Assembly (NCBI GenBank): GCA_018714105.1
Contig: DVNW01000024.1
Coordinates: 1-64,000 of the forward strand
Reading direction: 5' to 3'
Origin: Candidatus Faecicola pullistercoris
GTDB taxonomy: Bacteria; Bacillota; Clostridia; Christensenellales; CAG-917
DNA length: 64,000 nucleotides
Part shown: positions 15,560 to 23,646 of the stretch, piece after piece
How positions within the stretch are numbered: the stretch's first letter is position 1
How the letters are laid out: every line of letters begins with the position of its first letter
Program-made: the position numbers and the translations under genes
Notes under the pieces: generated by a model
The model's input: the letters and a program-made list of their open reading frames with translations, nothing else
Told to the model about the DNA's origin: nothing
The model's database searches: none

Positions 15560-17779
15560 ATGAAGAAAAAAGTGCTTGCCCTGTTGCTTGTTGCGGCGAT
15601 ATTCGCAACCGTACTGGCAGGGTGCAACGTAATAACCAAAAACGAAGAGCGCGACTATAAACAGGTAGTATCCACCGTAACATACAACGGGCACAGCGCC
15701 ACCGTAACCAAGCAGGACGTGGTAACCGTATTCAATTCCTACGGCTACTATTACGTATATTATTACGGTTACACCTACGAGGAGGCCTGCAAGACCATAC
15801 TCGAATCGCTTACCCAGCGCAAGTTACTGATACTTTACGCGAAGGATTATTTCGCGCCGGACGGATACGCTGACGGCATAGCCGGGCTTGAAGCCATACT
15901 CAGCGCCCGCGAGAAAAAGATAGCCATAGAAAACGTGAATGCCGACATGGAAGACGCCCTCAAAACCCTTATCGAGGATCTTGAAAAGGAAGAGGCTTCC
16001 AACAGCGGCAGCAACATAACCGAAAGCAAAGATATCGAGATAGTCGCCAAGGAAGAGGTTACTTACAAGGCGGGAGACGAATTCGACCTCGATAATTACG
16101 AACTTTCCGTAAAGACGGACGACGGCACCGAAAGCGTGGAAATCACTACAGATATGGTGGAAGGCAGTCTGCCCGACATGAGCGTGCCCGGTGTTAAAGT
16201 ACTGAAAGTCAGATACAACGACAAGGTATACGAATACGAATTCGAGGTTGCTTCGGCGGCCGAGGCAAGGCCTGTACGCCCGTCCGACGGCGAGGTTGCC
16301 GAGGATCCCGACGAGGAATACACCGGCGAGCTGCCCAAGAAGTTTACCGAGCAGGGATACGTATCCGAGCAGGCGTCCAGCCCTTATTACGAGCAGGCCG
16401 TAAAGACGCTTAACTCCAACCTTGCTTCCAATTATACGGGTTACGACGAGTATTACGAGGAAGAACTCGAAACCATGCTTCTTGCCAAACTTCAGCGCAA
16501 ACTCGCTTCCGCGGAGCTTACCCCCGAAAAGATTGAAAAAGAGCTCAGCGAAAAGGCCGCCGTTACCGTAGCCGCCAACAAGGAGACCTTCTCCAAATCG
16601 GACAGCGCGTATTCGAGCGCGCTCACAAGCGGCGTAACGGGCATAGGCTATCATCAGAAAGCGGGATACGGGTTCGTATACAACATACTTCTTCAATTCT
16701 CCGACGAACAGACCGCCATGCTTAAAAAATACGCGGAGGGCGGCGTTTACTATCAGGGAGACGAAATCTATAAACAGATACGCGACGGCGAAGCTCAGAA
16801 GATAACCGTTAATATCGCCAATCTCGAATACGATCCCGAATACGAGTGCGAAGACCACGATTGCGGGCTTGAAAACTGCACGGGCGACTGTGACAAACAC
16901 ACCTGCGGCAACGCACAATGCCCCTCCAACGCCTATATAGCGTATGACGTAGACGTTCAAACCGTACTCGGCTGGATAAAGGCCGACCTGGACAAGGCCG
17001 CCGCCATTGCCGATAAGTACGAACGTCAGATGGCCATACTCGAAGTAGCTGCGCAGTGGACGTACAGGGTTAACGAGGACAGCGGCATGTTTGCGTCATC
17101 GGAAACCGCAGAGAAGGCCATAACCAACAACGGCCTCGGCTATCTCGTAACGCCCGAGGGCGAGGAAAGCACCTACGTCGAGGAATTTACCGAGCAGGGC
17201 CGTGCCTTAATCAAAAAAGGTATAGGCAGCTATATGACGGGCGATACTCTCGAATCCATGTACTGCGTGACCGATTACGGCATACACATTCTCGTGGTAA
17301 GCTATATTCCTTACGATTTCAACGCCTTCGGTCTTGACGGCGAAAGCATCTTCGCGTCGCAGGAAGAATACGACAAAATGGAAACTCCCATGGATTATAT
17401 AGTCAGCTTCGGCAGGCTTACCGATTGCAACGGCACTCTGGATTATACCGAAGCGGCCGACGGTAAATACGTTAAAACCGCCGACGGCAAATACGTGCTT
17501 TACGACGCTTCCGACGAAACCCACGCCTCGCTCGTAAGATACGACCTCACATACGTATCGCCCGAGTTTTACGGCGAGGACGGCGAGCTTAAAGAAAGCA
17601 AGGCTACGCCTTCCAAGACCTATGCCGATATAATCAGGGATACTATCGAAAGCAATACCACTACCGACGTATACAACGCTTTCGTCAAAAAGCTCACCGC
17701 CGACAATCTCGACAAGGCTACCGACAACAACGATAAACTCCTCAAAAAGATAGCCTCTCAGCTCGAAAGCGCGTCGTGA
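15560..17779 (+). CDS. PrsA/SurA-like foldase lipoprotein with Ig-like insert and six-Cys motif
   Basis: 739-residue exported lipoprotein: positively charged N-terminus, hydrophobic core and lipobox LAGC with the lipidated Cys at residue 21. The region after it (TVTKQDVVTVFNSYG ... YEEACKTILESLTQRKLLI) is SurA/PrsA N-terminal-domain-like, and the C-terminal third contains paired GIGSYM/CVTDYGIHILVVSYIPYD segments like a degenerate PPIase domain. An Ig-like domain (about residues 160-232, DIEIVAKEEVTYKAGDEFDL) is inserted. Residues 430-454 hold six cysteines in the regular pattern C-x4-C-x4-C-x3-C-x4-C-x4-C. It likely assists folding of secreted proteins outside the membrane; enzymatic activity is unproven. 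It directly follows mfd, as foldase genes do in several Bacillota. Confidence 0.8.
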   Translation: MKKKVLALLLVAAIFATVLAGCNVITKNEERDYKQVVSTVTYNGHSATVTKQDVVTVFNSYGYYYVYYYGYTYEEACKTILESLTQRKLLILYAKDYFAPDGYADGIAGLEAILSAREKKIAIENVNADMEDALKTLIEDLEKEEASNSGSNITESKDIEIVAKEEVTYKAGDEFDLDNYELSVKTDDGTESVEITTDMVEGSLPDMSVPGVKVLKVRYNDKVYEYEFEVASAAEARPVRPSDGEVAEDPDEEYTGELPKKFTEQGYVSEQASSPYYEQAVKTLNSNLASNYTGYDEYYEEELETMLLAKLQRKLASAELTPEKIEKELSEKAAVTVAANKETFSKSDSAYSSALTSGVTGIGYHQKAGYGFVYNILLQFSDEQTAMLKKYAEGGVYYQGDEIYKQIRDGEAQKITVNIANLEYDPEYECEDHDCGLENCTGDCDKHTCGNAQCPSNAYIAYDVDVQTVLGWIKADLDKAAAIADKYERQMAILEVAAQWTYRVNEDSGMFASSETAEKAITNNGLGYLVTPEGEESTYVEEFTEQGRALIKKGIGSYMTGDTLESMYCVTDYGIHILVVSYIPYDFNAFGLDGESIFASQEEYDKMETPMDYIVSFGRLTDCNGTLDYTEAADGKYVKTADGKYVLYDASDETHASLVRYDLTYVSPEFYGEDGELKESKATPSKTYADIIRDTIESNTTTDVYNAFVKKLTADNLDKATDNNDKLLKKIASQLESAS

Positions 17780-17800
17780 CGCTCATAACGGTTTAAAAGA

Positions 17801-17822
17801 AGCCCCTTGCGGGGCTTTTTTT
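17801..17822 (+). terminator. intrinsic terminator after the PrsA-like gene
   Basis: AGCCCC/GGGGCT stem with TTGC loop followed by T7. Confidence 0.9.
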
Positions 17823-17831
17823 ATATATTCC

Positions 17832-17853
17832 GCCGCCCGTCGGGCGGCTTTTT
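17832..17853 (+). terminator. second tandem terminator hairpin
   Basis: GCCGCC/GGCGGC with loop CGTCG, followed by T5. It lies 16 bp after the first terminator, giving strong insulation of the sporulation cluster from vegetative read-through. Confidence 0.8.
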
Positions 17854-17855
17854 AT

Positions 17856-17885
17856 GTATAAAAATTTTTGCCGCTGTCAATAATT
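17856..17885 (+). promoter_or_regulatory. candidate sigma-F/G-type promoter for spoIIR
   Basis: GTATA (17856-17860), 15-bp spacer, GTCAATAATT (17876-17885). This matches the sigma-F consensus GYWTA-N15-GGNRANANTW except at the second base of the -10. The predicted start of transcription would fall very close to the SD (GAGGT, 17891-17895), which is a weakness. Confidence 0.45.
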
Positions 17886-17900
17886 GAACAGAGGTATTTT

Positions 17901-18428
17901 ATGAAAAAGTTTATTCTTATAGTTATTGCAACTGTATTTGCGGCAAGTCTTGCCGCGTGCAACACCGCTTCACCCGCCGACGACGTCATACGCATACATA
18001 TCCGCGCAAACAGCAACAGCGCGGAAGATCAGGCCGTAAAAACCGAGGTAGTCAAGGAAGTAACGGACTATCTCACGCCCGTGCTTGCCGAATGCGACAG
18101 CAAAGCCGAGGCGATAGAGGCCATAAAGAGCAATCTTCGCGAAATCGAGCGGACTGCGGACAACAAACTTGCCGAATGCGGCAAGACGTACGCAAGCACG
18201 GCAAAAGCGGTACGGGAGGAATTTCCCGCGCGGCAGTACGGCGGCTACGTATTCGACCGGGGCGAATACGACGCGCTTATAATAGAGCTGGGCAGCGGCG
18301 AAGGGGATAATTGGTGGTGCGTGGCTTTTCCTCCGCTGTGCTTTGTCCCCTCGGGCGACGGCGAAAATTTCAGATACAAATCCAAAATAGTCGAAATCAT
18401 AGAAAAATTTTTCAAGGAGGAAAGATGA
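17901..18428 (+). CDS. spoIIR: stage II sporulation protein R
   Basis: Signal protein made in the forespore that triggers SpoIIGA-dependent activation of pro-sigma-E in the mother cell. The 175-residue protein has the SpoIIR core IRIHIRANSNSAEDQAVKT and the hallmark GEGDNWWCVAFPPLCF. It begins with a signal peptide ending in LAAC, so it is probably a lipoprotein. The ATG at 17901 has the SD GAGGT; an in-frame upstream start at 17868 lacks one. The 3' end overlaps the sleB start (ATGA), linking an early forespore signal to germination genes in one operon. Confidence 0.93.
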   Translation: MKKFILIVIATVFAASLAACNTASPADDVIRIHIRANSNSAEDQAVKTEVVKEVTDYLTPVLAECDSKAEAIEAIKSNLREIERTADNKLAECGKTYASTAKAVREEFPARQYGGYVFDRGEYDALIIELGSGEGDNWWCVAFPPLCFVPSGDGENFRYKSKIVEIIEKFFKEER

Positions 18429-19114
18429 ATTCCGTAATATTGAAAACGGCGGCGGTAATCTGTATGGTACTCACCGTGATAACGGGGCTTACGGTATTTC
18501 CCGCCGAGGGAGAAGCAGAGGAAACGGTAGTGCTCAAACAGGGCAGTACGGGCAGTCAGGTAAAGACGATGCAGACCAAGCTTAAAAACTGGGGCTATTA
18601 CAACGGAAATATAGACGGCATATTCGGCAGTCAGACGACGGCGGCGGTCAAGTATTTTCAGCGGGTCAACGGACTTGCGGTAGACGGCATAGTGGGCGCA
18701 AAAACGGCGGCGGCACTGGGAATGACGCTTTCGTCGGGTTCGTCCTCCAACAGCGGATACAGCAGTTCGGATTTATACCTGCTTGCCAAATGCGTATACG
18801 CCGAAGCGCGAGGCGAACCCTACGTCGGGCAGGTGGCCATAGCGGCCGTAGTGCTTAACAGGGTAAAAAGCAGCAGTTTTCCCAATACGATAGCGGGCGT
18901 GATTTATCAGCCTTACGCCTTCACGGCGGTAGCGGACGGGCAGATAAATCTCGAACCGGACGCCACTGCAAGAAGCGCGGCTCAGGACGCCCTCAACGGA
19001 TGGGATCCCACTTACGGCTGTCTGTATTACTATAATCCCGCAACGGCCACGAGCGCCTGGATATGGTCGCGGGAAGTACGTCTTACCATAGGCAGACACA
19101 ATTTCGCGGTATAA
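18425..19114 (+). CDS. sleB: spore cortex-lytic enzyme SleB
   Basis: Lytic transglycosylase that degrades spore cortex peptidoglycan on germination. 229 residues: signal peptide (to about residue 33), a peptidoglycan-binding domain (QGSTGSQVKTMQTKLKNWGY to VDGIVGAKTAAAL), a Ser/Gly linker, and the Hydrolase_2 catalytic domain with the key Glu in AEARGEPYVGQVAIAAV, then a PTYGCLYYYNP segment. The ATG at 18425 is preceded by AAGGAGG and overlaps the spoIIR stop. The partner ypeB follows after 9 bp. Confidence 0.93.
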   Translation: MNSVILKTAAVICMVLTVITGLTVFPAEGEAEETVVLKQGSTGSQVKTMQTKLKNWGYYNGNIDGIFGSQTTAAVKYFQRVNGLAVDGIVGAKTAAALGMTLSSGSSSNSGYSSSDLYLLAKCVYAEARGEPYVGQVAIAAVVLNRVKSSSFPNTIAGVIYQPYAFTAVADGQINLEPDATARSAAQDALNGWDPTYGCLYYYNPATATSAWIWSREVRLTIGRHNFAV

Positions 19115-19123
19115 GGAGAAAGT

Positions 19124-20458
19124 ATGGAACGGAATAAAAAACAACGCGTAATAATATGGATAACGGCATTCGTATTTGTGCTGACGGTTACCGGGCTGTC
19201 GGTATGGATTGCCGCCGAGCGCAAAAAGAACCAAAGTTACGGTTCCACGCTTGAGGGCAGATACCAACAGGCTTATTACGAGCTGATAACGCAGACCAAC
19301 GATATGGAAATCAAAATGGCCAAACTTGCCGTAAGTCAGTCGTCGGACACCAGACGCCGGCTTTTTTACGAAATATGGAAAGGTTGCGAAGTATGCGGCA
19401 GCTGTTTTTCCACGCTGTCCGCAAAAGACGGAAGCGTAAACGAAGCCGCCGACTTTATCAACAAAACGGGCGACTATTGTTTCTATTTGGCCGTGCGTGC
19501 CGACGAGGAAGAGGTAGTCGACAAGGCGCTTCCTACGCTTGAAACAATGCGCCGGATACTAAAAAAACTGGGCGAAGAACTGGCCGAAGTTCAAACGGCA
19601 ATAAGCGACGGCTGGTTGTTTCTTGACAATCTAGGCGGCGAAAACGACATTTTATCCGACGCTTTTAACAATTTAAGCGGCGATTCGGTAGAATATCCTC
19701 AACTTATATACGACGGGCCTTTCAGCGACGCCTTAAAGGACAAGGAGGCGCTTTATCTGAAAGGCAAGGCCGAAATATCCGGCGAACAGGCAAAAAGCGC
19801 GATAAACTCCCTGTTGCAAGGCTATACGGTGGAAAACGTAACCGATCTCGGGGAATGGCAAACAGATCTCGACACTTTTAATTTCAGCGTTAAGGTAAAG
19901 GAACTCGCTTCCGAGATAACCGTTCAGATTACCCGTTACGGAGGCGTTCCGCTGTCGCTGAGCTCGCACCGCGAAGTTACCGATCCCTCGCTGTCGGGCG
20001 AGGAATGTGCCGAACTGGGCAGGCAGTATCTCGAAAAGATAGGTTTCGAGGGCATGGAGGCCGTGTGGATATCCGACGTAAACAGCAACGTATACGTCAA
20101 TTACGCGCCCGTGAAGAACGGCGTCATATATTATCCCGACCTGATAAAATTAAAAATGGCAACGGACAACGGCCAGATTCTGGGTATGGAGGCAAACAAC
20201 TATATTTACAATCATACCGAAAGAGAATTTCCCGATCCCGTACTGACCGAGGCTCAGGCGAAGGAGTTCGTAAGTCCGTCGCTCAGTCCCGAGGGCGGCA
20301 GGCTGACGCTGATACCCAAGGGCGAAAAAGAGCTGCTGTGCTACGAGTTCACGGGCAACCTCGAAGGGGAATATTACGTCTATATCGACGCCGTAACGGG
20401 TAACGAGGCCAATATTCTGTACGTTATAGAAACCGATAACGGGCAACTTATCATGTAG
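19124..20458 (+). CDS. ypeB: germination protein YpeB
   Basis: Inner-spore-membrane protein needed for stability and localisation of SleB. 444 residues with an N-terminal membrane anchor (IIWITAFVFVLTVTGLSVWI) and a long extracytoplasmic part. Recognisable features are the YpeB N-terminal pattern (WKGCEVCGSCFSTL) and PepSY-like modules in the C-terminal half that end with YYVYIDAVTGNEANILYVI. SD AAGGAG. Its place after sleB matches the conserved sleB-ypeB pair of spore formers. Confidence 0.9.
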   Translation: MERNKKQRVIIWITAFVFVLTVTGLSVWIAAERKKNQSYGSTLEGRYQQAYYELITQTNDMEIKMAKLAVSQSSDTRRRLFYEIWKGCEVCGSCFSTLSAKDGSVNEAADFINKTGDYCFYLAVRADEEEVVDKALPTLETMRRILKKLGEELAEVQTAISDGWLFLDNLGGENDILSDAFNNLSGDSVEYPQLIYDGPFSDALKDKEALYLKGKAEISGEQAKSAINSLLQGYTVENVTDLGEWQTDLDTFNFSVKVKELASEITVQITRYGGVPLSLSSHREVTDPSLSGEECAELGRQYLEKIGFEGMEAVWISDVNSNVYVNYAPVKNGVIYYPDLIKLKMATDNGQILGMEANNYIYNHTEREFPDPVLTEAQAKEFVSPSLSPEGGRLTLIPKGEKELLCYEFTGNLEGEYYVYIDAVTGNEANILYVIETDNGQLIM

Positions 20459-20461
20459 CGG

Positions 20462-20490
20462 TTGAAAAAAGAAAGAAAGGATAGTATAAT
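20462..20490 (+). promoter_or_regulatory. sigma-A promoter for trxB
   Basis: TTGAAA (20462-20467), 17 bp, TATAAT (20485-20490). The leader forms a bulged hairpin (AAAGGCGGCCT ... AGGTCGCTTT, 20493-20517) immediately upstream of the SD AAAGGAGG, and may affect translation. Confidence 0.75.
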
Positions 20491-20532
20491 ATAAAGGCGG
20501 CCTGAAAGGTCGCTTTTATAAAGGAGGAAAAC

Positions 20533-21426
20533 ATGTACGACGTAATAATTATAGGCGGCGGTCCCGCAGGCATGTCGGCGGCGATTTACGCAGGTCGCGG
20601 CGGCAAGAAGACGGCGGTAATCGAGGGCGAAGTTTACGGCGGTCAGATAGCGCTCACGCACGAGCTTGAAAACTATCCGGGCATAAAAAAGATAAACGGC
20701 TTCGATTTAGGTATGATACTTGCCGAGCAGGCGCAGTCGTTCGGGGCGGAGATAATAGCGGACAGAGTGGTCGAAATAGAGGCCGCGGGAGATATAAAAC
20801 GTGTAAAATGCGCGGCAACAGGCACACTCGAGGGTCGCACTCTCATATTATGTATGGGCGCCGCCGCCAGGATGCTGGGTGCCGAGGGCGAAAAGGAAAA
20901 CGTCGGACGGGGAGTATCGTACTGCGCCACGTGCGACGGCAATTTTTATAAAGGCAAGGAAGTAGTCGTGGTCGGCGGCGGAAACACGGCGCTGGAAGAG
21001 GCTGTTTATCTTTCGGGTATAGCGGCAAAAGTAACGCTTATTCACCGCAGAAAGGGATTCCGCGCGGACGCCGCCTCGTTAAAGAGAGCGCAAACCGCGG
21101 GCGTAAACTTCCTGCTCGAACGCACCGTAAAAAGAATAGAAAAGGCCGAAAAAGGGCTTACGCTCACGCTGGACGACGGCCGAATAATCAATACCGACGG
21201 GCTTTTCGTGGCCATAGGCAGAAATCCCGATACCGCCGTGCTGCAAGGAAGCGGCATAGAGCTTGACGAGGCGGGATATATAATCACGGACAGGGATATG
21301 CGTACATCTGTAGGGGGAGTGTACGCGGCCGGCGACGTAACGGCCAAAAAGCTTAGGCAGGCGGTAACTGCTGCGGCTGACGGCGCTATAGCGGGAAGCA
21401 TGGCCGTGGAATATCTGGAAAAATAA
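20533..21426 (+). CDS. trxB: thioredoxin-disulfide reductase
   Basis: FAD- and NADPH-dependent reductase of thioredoxin. 297 residues with the FAD-binding GGGPAGMSAAIYAGRGG, the redox-active CATC in VSYCATCDGNFYKG, the NADPH-binding VVGGGNTALEEAVYLS followed by HRRKGFRAD, and the C-terminal FAD-contact VYAAGDVTAKKLRQAVTAAA. SD AAAGGAGG. The gene sits alone between a sigma-A promoter and a small terminator that overlaps the next start. Confidence 0.94.
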   Translation: MYDVIIIGGGPAGMSAAIYAGRGGKKTAVIEGEVYGGQIALTHELENYPGIKKINGFDLGMILAEQAQSFGAEIIADRVVEIEAAGDIKRVKCAATGTLEGRTLILCMGAAARMLGAEGEKENVGRGVSYCATCDGNFYKGKEVVVVGGGNTALEEAVYLSGIAAKVTLIHRRKGFRADAASLKRAQTAGVNFLLERTVKRIEKAEKGLTLTLDDGRIINTDGLFVAIGRNPDTAVLQGSGIELDEAGYIITDRDMRTSVGGVYAAGDVTAKKLRQAVTAAADGAIAGSMAVEYLEK

Positions 21427-21434
21427 CAAAACGT

Positions 21435-21459
21435 CCCCCTTCACAGGGGGTGTTTTTTT
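21435..21459 (+). terminator. short intrinsic terminator overlapping the next SD
   Basis: CCCCCT (21435-21440), loop TCAC, AGGGGG (21445-21450), then TG and T7. The 3' arm AGGGGG is also the best SD for the TTG start at 21458. Confidence 0.7.
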
Positions 21460-22687
21460 GTCCTGCGGGGAAATAGTATCGGGAATCAACTCAAATCAAA
21501 GCGAGAATTACGTACGGGCCTTGGGTAATGCGCTTACGGGCACGGGCCTCAGATATTTCGTGATAGGCCGGGACGGGCGAGAAAGCGGCGGACGGCTTGC
21601 CGAATATCTTGCCGAGGGAATATACACCGGCGGAGGAAAGGTAATCAATGCGGGCATATTTCCCGAGGGCGGAATAAATCATATAGGCAGCCTTTACGAA
21701 AGTGGCGCGGGAATAACTATAAGCGGCGGCGAGGGCGACAAGACCGTAAACGGAATAAGGATAACCGTGGGCGGCAGGAGACCGGACAGGGCCTTCGAGC
21801 GGGAGCTGTATTCCCAGCTTAAAAAGGGATTGTCCGTGCGTTCCGGCGGAAAGATTCTTTCCGCTGAAAACAGCATAAACAGATACTTAAAGTTTGTAAA
21901 ACACAAAGTAAACTTTGATTTTTGCAATTCAGAGATTGTTTTCGATTGCGGTCACGGCAGTATGCAGAAAATAATAGGGCCGCTGTGCGCCGAGCTTAAT
22001 ATAAAGCCCGGGCTGCTGGCGGCGGATTACGAGCCCGACCTCGTCAACGAATACAGCGGCATGCAGTTTCCCGAGTATATCGAGGGCAACGCGTTTTCGG
22101 ATGCGGGCATATCGTTCAGCCAGGCGGGCGACGGTTTTGCCGCGCTTGACGGTGGAAGAGTGGCGGGAGCCGACGTCGTGGCTTACCGTCTTTCTGTAAG
22201 GGACGGAGGAGACACGGTAATCACAGAGGGAATTAACGGAGCGTTGAAGGCGCGGCTGGACGAAGAAAACAGGGGTTGTTTCGTGGTAGAGGAAAACCGT
22301 CTGGTAATGGAACGCGCATTCGAAGTCAGAAAGGCCGCGCTCGCCGTAAGCGAAAGCGGACTTGTGTTGCAAAGAGAGGGCGACGCGGTTACCGCGGCGC
22401 TGTGTTATCTTGCGGAGGCCGCCAAAGGGCCTTGCGAATACCGCCCGTTCGCCAGACGGAGTCTTATTCTCGAAAACACGCAGGCGGCGGGGTTGGGAGA
22501 GGAGTTTTTCGCGTGCCTGAAACGAATCAGCGGTCTGCTGAAAGGAATGGGCAGACTTCTGCTGTTCGAGGACAGGACTCTGCGACGGGTAAAGATAATA
22601 GCCGAGTCCTCGTCCGAATTCACCGCAGTTGCCGCCGTGAAAGAGATAGAGAGGACCTTTCCCGAAAAATTTTTTAAAAAATTTTAA
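21458..22687 (+). CDS. phosphohexomutase-like protein lacking catalytic motifs
   Basis: 409-residue protein with the overall layout of phosphoglucosamine/phosphomannomutases. It keeps RYFVIGRDGRESGGRLAEYL and VFDCGHGSM, but the phosphoserine loop (TASHNP in active enzymes) reads ITISGGEGD. The metal loop (DGDADR) is replaced by QAGDGFAALDGG, and the N-terminal FGTDGIRG is gone. It is therefore probably a pseudoenzyme. The TTG start at 21458 is supported by an AGGGGG SD 7 bp upstream and by absence of another in-frame start near the expected N-terminus. A canonical GlmM lies at 52996, so it is not needed for that activity. Confidence 0.72.
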   Translation: MSCGEIVSGINSNQSENYVRALGNALTGTGLRYFVIGRDGRESGGRLAEYLAEGIYTGGGKVINAGIFPEGGINHIGSLYESGAGITISGGEGDKTVNGIRITVGGRRPDRAFERELYSQLKKGLSVRSGGKILSAENSINRYLKFVKHKVNFDFCNSEIVFDCGHGSMQKIIGPLCAELNIKPGLLAADYEPDLVNEYSGMQFPEYIEGNAFSDAGISFSQAGDGFAALDGGRVAGADVVAYRLSVRDGGDTVITEGINGALKARLDEENRGCFVVEENRLVMERAFEVRKAALAVSESGLVLQREGDAVTAALCYLAEAAKGPCEYRPFARRSLILENTQAAGLGEEFFACLKRISGLLKGMGRLLLFEDRTLRRVKIIAESSSEFTAVAAVKEIERTFPEKFFKKF

Positions 22688-22705
22688 AAAACATTGTAAA
22701 AACAG

Positions 22706-22734
22706 TTGACAAACTTTAAGTTGTCATATATAAT
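22706..22734 (+). promoter_or_regulatory. perfect consensus sigma-A promoter
   Basis: TTGACA (22706-22711), 17 bp, TATAAT (22729-22734): all 12 consensus bases. It is far from any start codon, and transcription would begin near 22741. Confidence 0.85.
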
Positions 22735-22740
22735 GCAGGT

Positions 22741-22830
22741 GATTTAAAAAACAGCTCATAATTTTCCCCCTTATCATATAATTGGCAAACGGTTCGGATA
22801 TTCCGAGCCGTTTTGCTTTTGCTTCGCTTT
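22741..22830 (+). ncRNA. candidate small RNA or attenuated leader upstream of xpt
   Basis: The predicted transcript begins near 22741, about 7 bp after a perfect promoter. It contains no plausible reading frame with an SD and reaches a 12-bp stem (22787-22798 with 22802-22813, loop TAT, one G-T pair) followed by a T-rich but interrupted tail. Length would be 75-90 nt. No known family was recognised. It could instead be a leader whose terminator controls read-through into xpt. Confidence 0.45.
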
Positions 22831-22932
22831 TACGGGCGACTATGCTTTTGTCAAAAAAAGGCAAAAACCTGCAAGAGTTTTCCCGTTGCCCTCACGTTGT
22901 TAAAATAATATTAAAAAACCGCATTATATTAG

Positions 22933-22961
22933 TTGCGGTAAAATTAAAAATTTAGTATAAT
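22933..22961 (+). promoter_or_regulatory. sigma-A promoter for xpt
   Basis: TTGCGG (22933-22938), 17 bp, TATAAT (22956-22961). The leader that follows has the perfect inverted repeat AATATAGTAT (22965-22974) / ATACTATATT (23001-23010) just after the -10, a possible operator or leader stem. Confidence 0.65.
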
Positions 22962-23033
22962 CTCAATATAGTATTTCCGATTTATATTATTATAGATTAT
23001 ATACTATATTATCACGTAAGACGGCAGGCGGAC

Positions 23034-23606
23034 ATGCAGCTTCTCGAACAGACCATTTTGAAATACGGCAAGGTTTATGCGGGCGACGTTTTAAAGGTGG
23101 ACAGTTTTCTGAACCATCAGGTGGACGTAGCCCTTTTAAATAAAATGGGGGCCGAACTCGCCGGGCGGTTCGCAGGCGAGGGCATCACCAAGGTTCTCAC
23201 GCTGGAAGCGTCAGGCATAGCCGTCGCCATAATGGCGGCGCTTTCTCTCGGCGTAAAGATGGTATTTGCCAAAAAGGCCAAGACGTCCAATTCGTCGTCC
23301 GACGTATACACTGGGCGCGTGCACAGTTATACGCGCGGCAAGGATTTCGAGATAGTGGTATCCAAGGAATATCTCGGCAAGGACGACAACGTGCTTATCG
23401 TAGACGATTTTCTGGCGACGGGCAGCGCGCTGTACGGCATGATTGACATAATAAACCAGGCCGGGGCGCGGCTCAAAGGCGTAGGTATAGCCATAGAAAA
23501 GGGCTATCAGGGCGGCGGAGACAAGCTCCGCGGCGAAGGCGTGAGGGTTGAATCGCTCGCGATAATCGATAAAATGAGCGAGGACGGCATCGTATTTCGC
23601 GGTTAA
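23034..23606 (+). CDS. xpt: xanthine phosphoribosyltransferase
   Basis: Salvages xanthine to XMP using PRPP. 190 residues, matching Xpt length, with the N-terminal MQLLEQTILKYGKV, YAGDVLKVDSFLNHQVD, LEASGIAVA, the PRPP loop VLIVDDFLATGSAL and the C-terminal IEKGYQGGGDKLR. SD-like AGGCGG lies before the ATG. The downstream BMP lipoprotein and ABC importer suggest a purine/nucleoside uptake and salvage group. Confidence 0.95.
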   Translation: MQLLEQTILKYGKVYAGDVLKVDSFLNHQVDVALLNKMGAELAGRFAGEGITKVLTLEASGIAVAIMAALSLGVKMVFAKKAKTSNSSSDVYTGRVHSYTRGKDFEIVVSKEYLGKDDNVLIVDDFLATGSALYGMIDIINQAGARLKGVGIAIEKGYQGGGDKLRGEGVRVESLAIIDKMSEDGIVFRG

Positions 23607-23646
23607 AGGAAAAAAGCCGAAAGGCTAAAAATATACGGAGGTACCT

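Larger units (their letters stand above)
22688..23033 (+). other. 346-bp intergenic region: small-RNA unit plus xpt leader
   Basis: No coding potential seen. It contains a perfect sigma-A promoter (22706), a hairpin with T-rich tail (22787-22830), a second promoter (22933) and a 10-bp inverted repeat in the xpt leader (22965-23010). A canonical purine riboswitch was looked for and not found. Confidence 0.7.

Noticed and set aside
15824-16960. 378-codon minus-strand frame opposite the PrsA-like lipoprotein
   Set aside because: Antisense shadow of a gene with a clear signal peptide, promoter and terminator.
22770-22850. Possible purine riboswitch before xpt (TCATATAAT and GACTATG occur about 54 bases apart)
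   Set aside because: The two fragments match conserved parts of the purine aptamer, but the UCUACC-type junction, loop GATATGG and a pairing P1 stem are missing, and a promoter for xpt lies further downstream at 22933.
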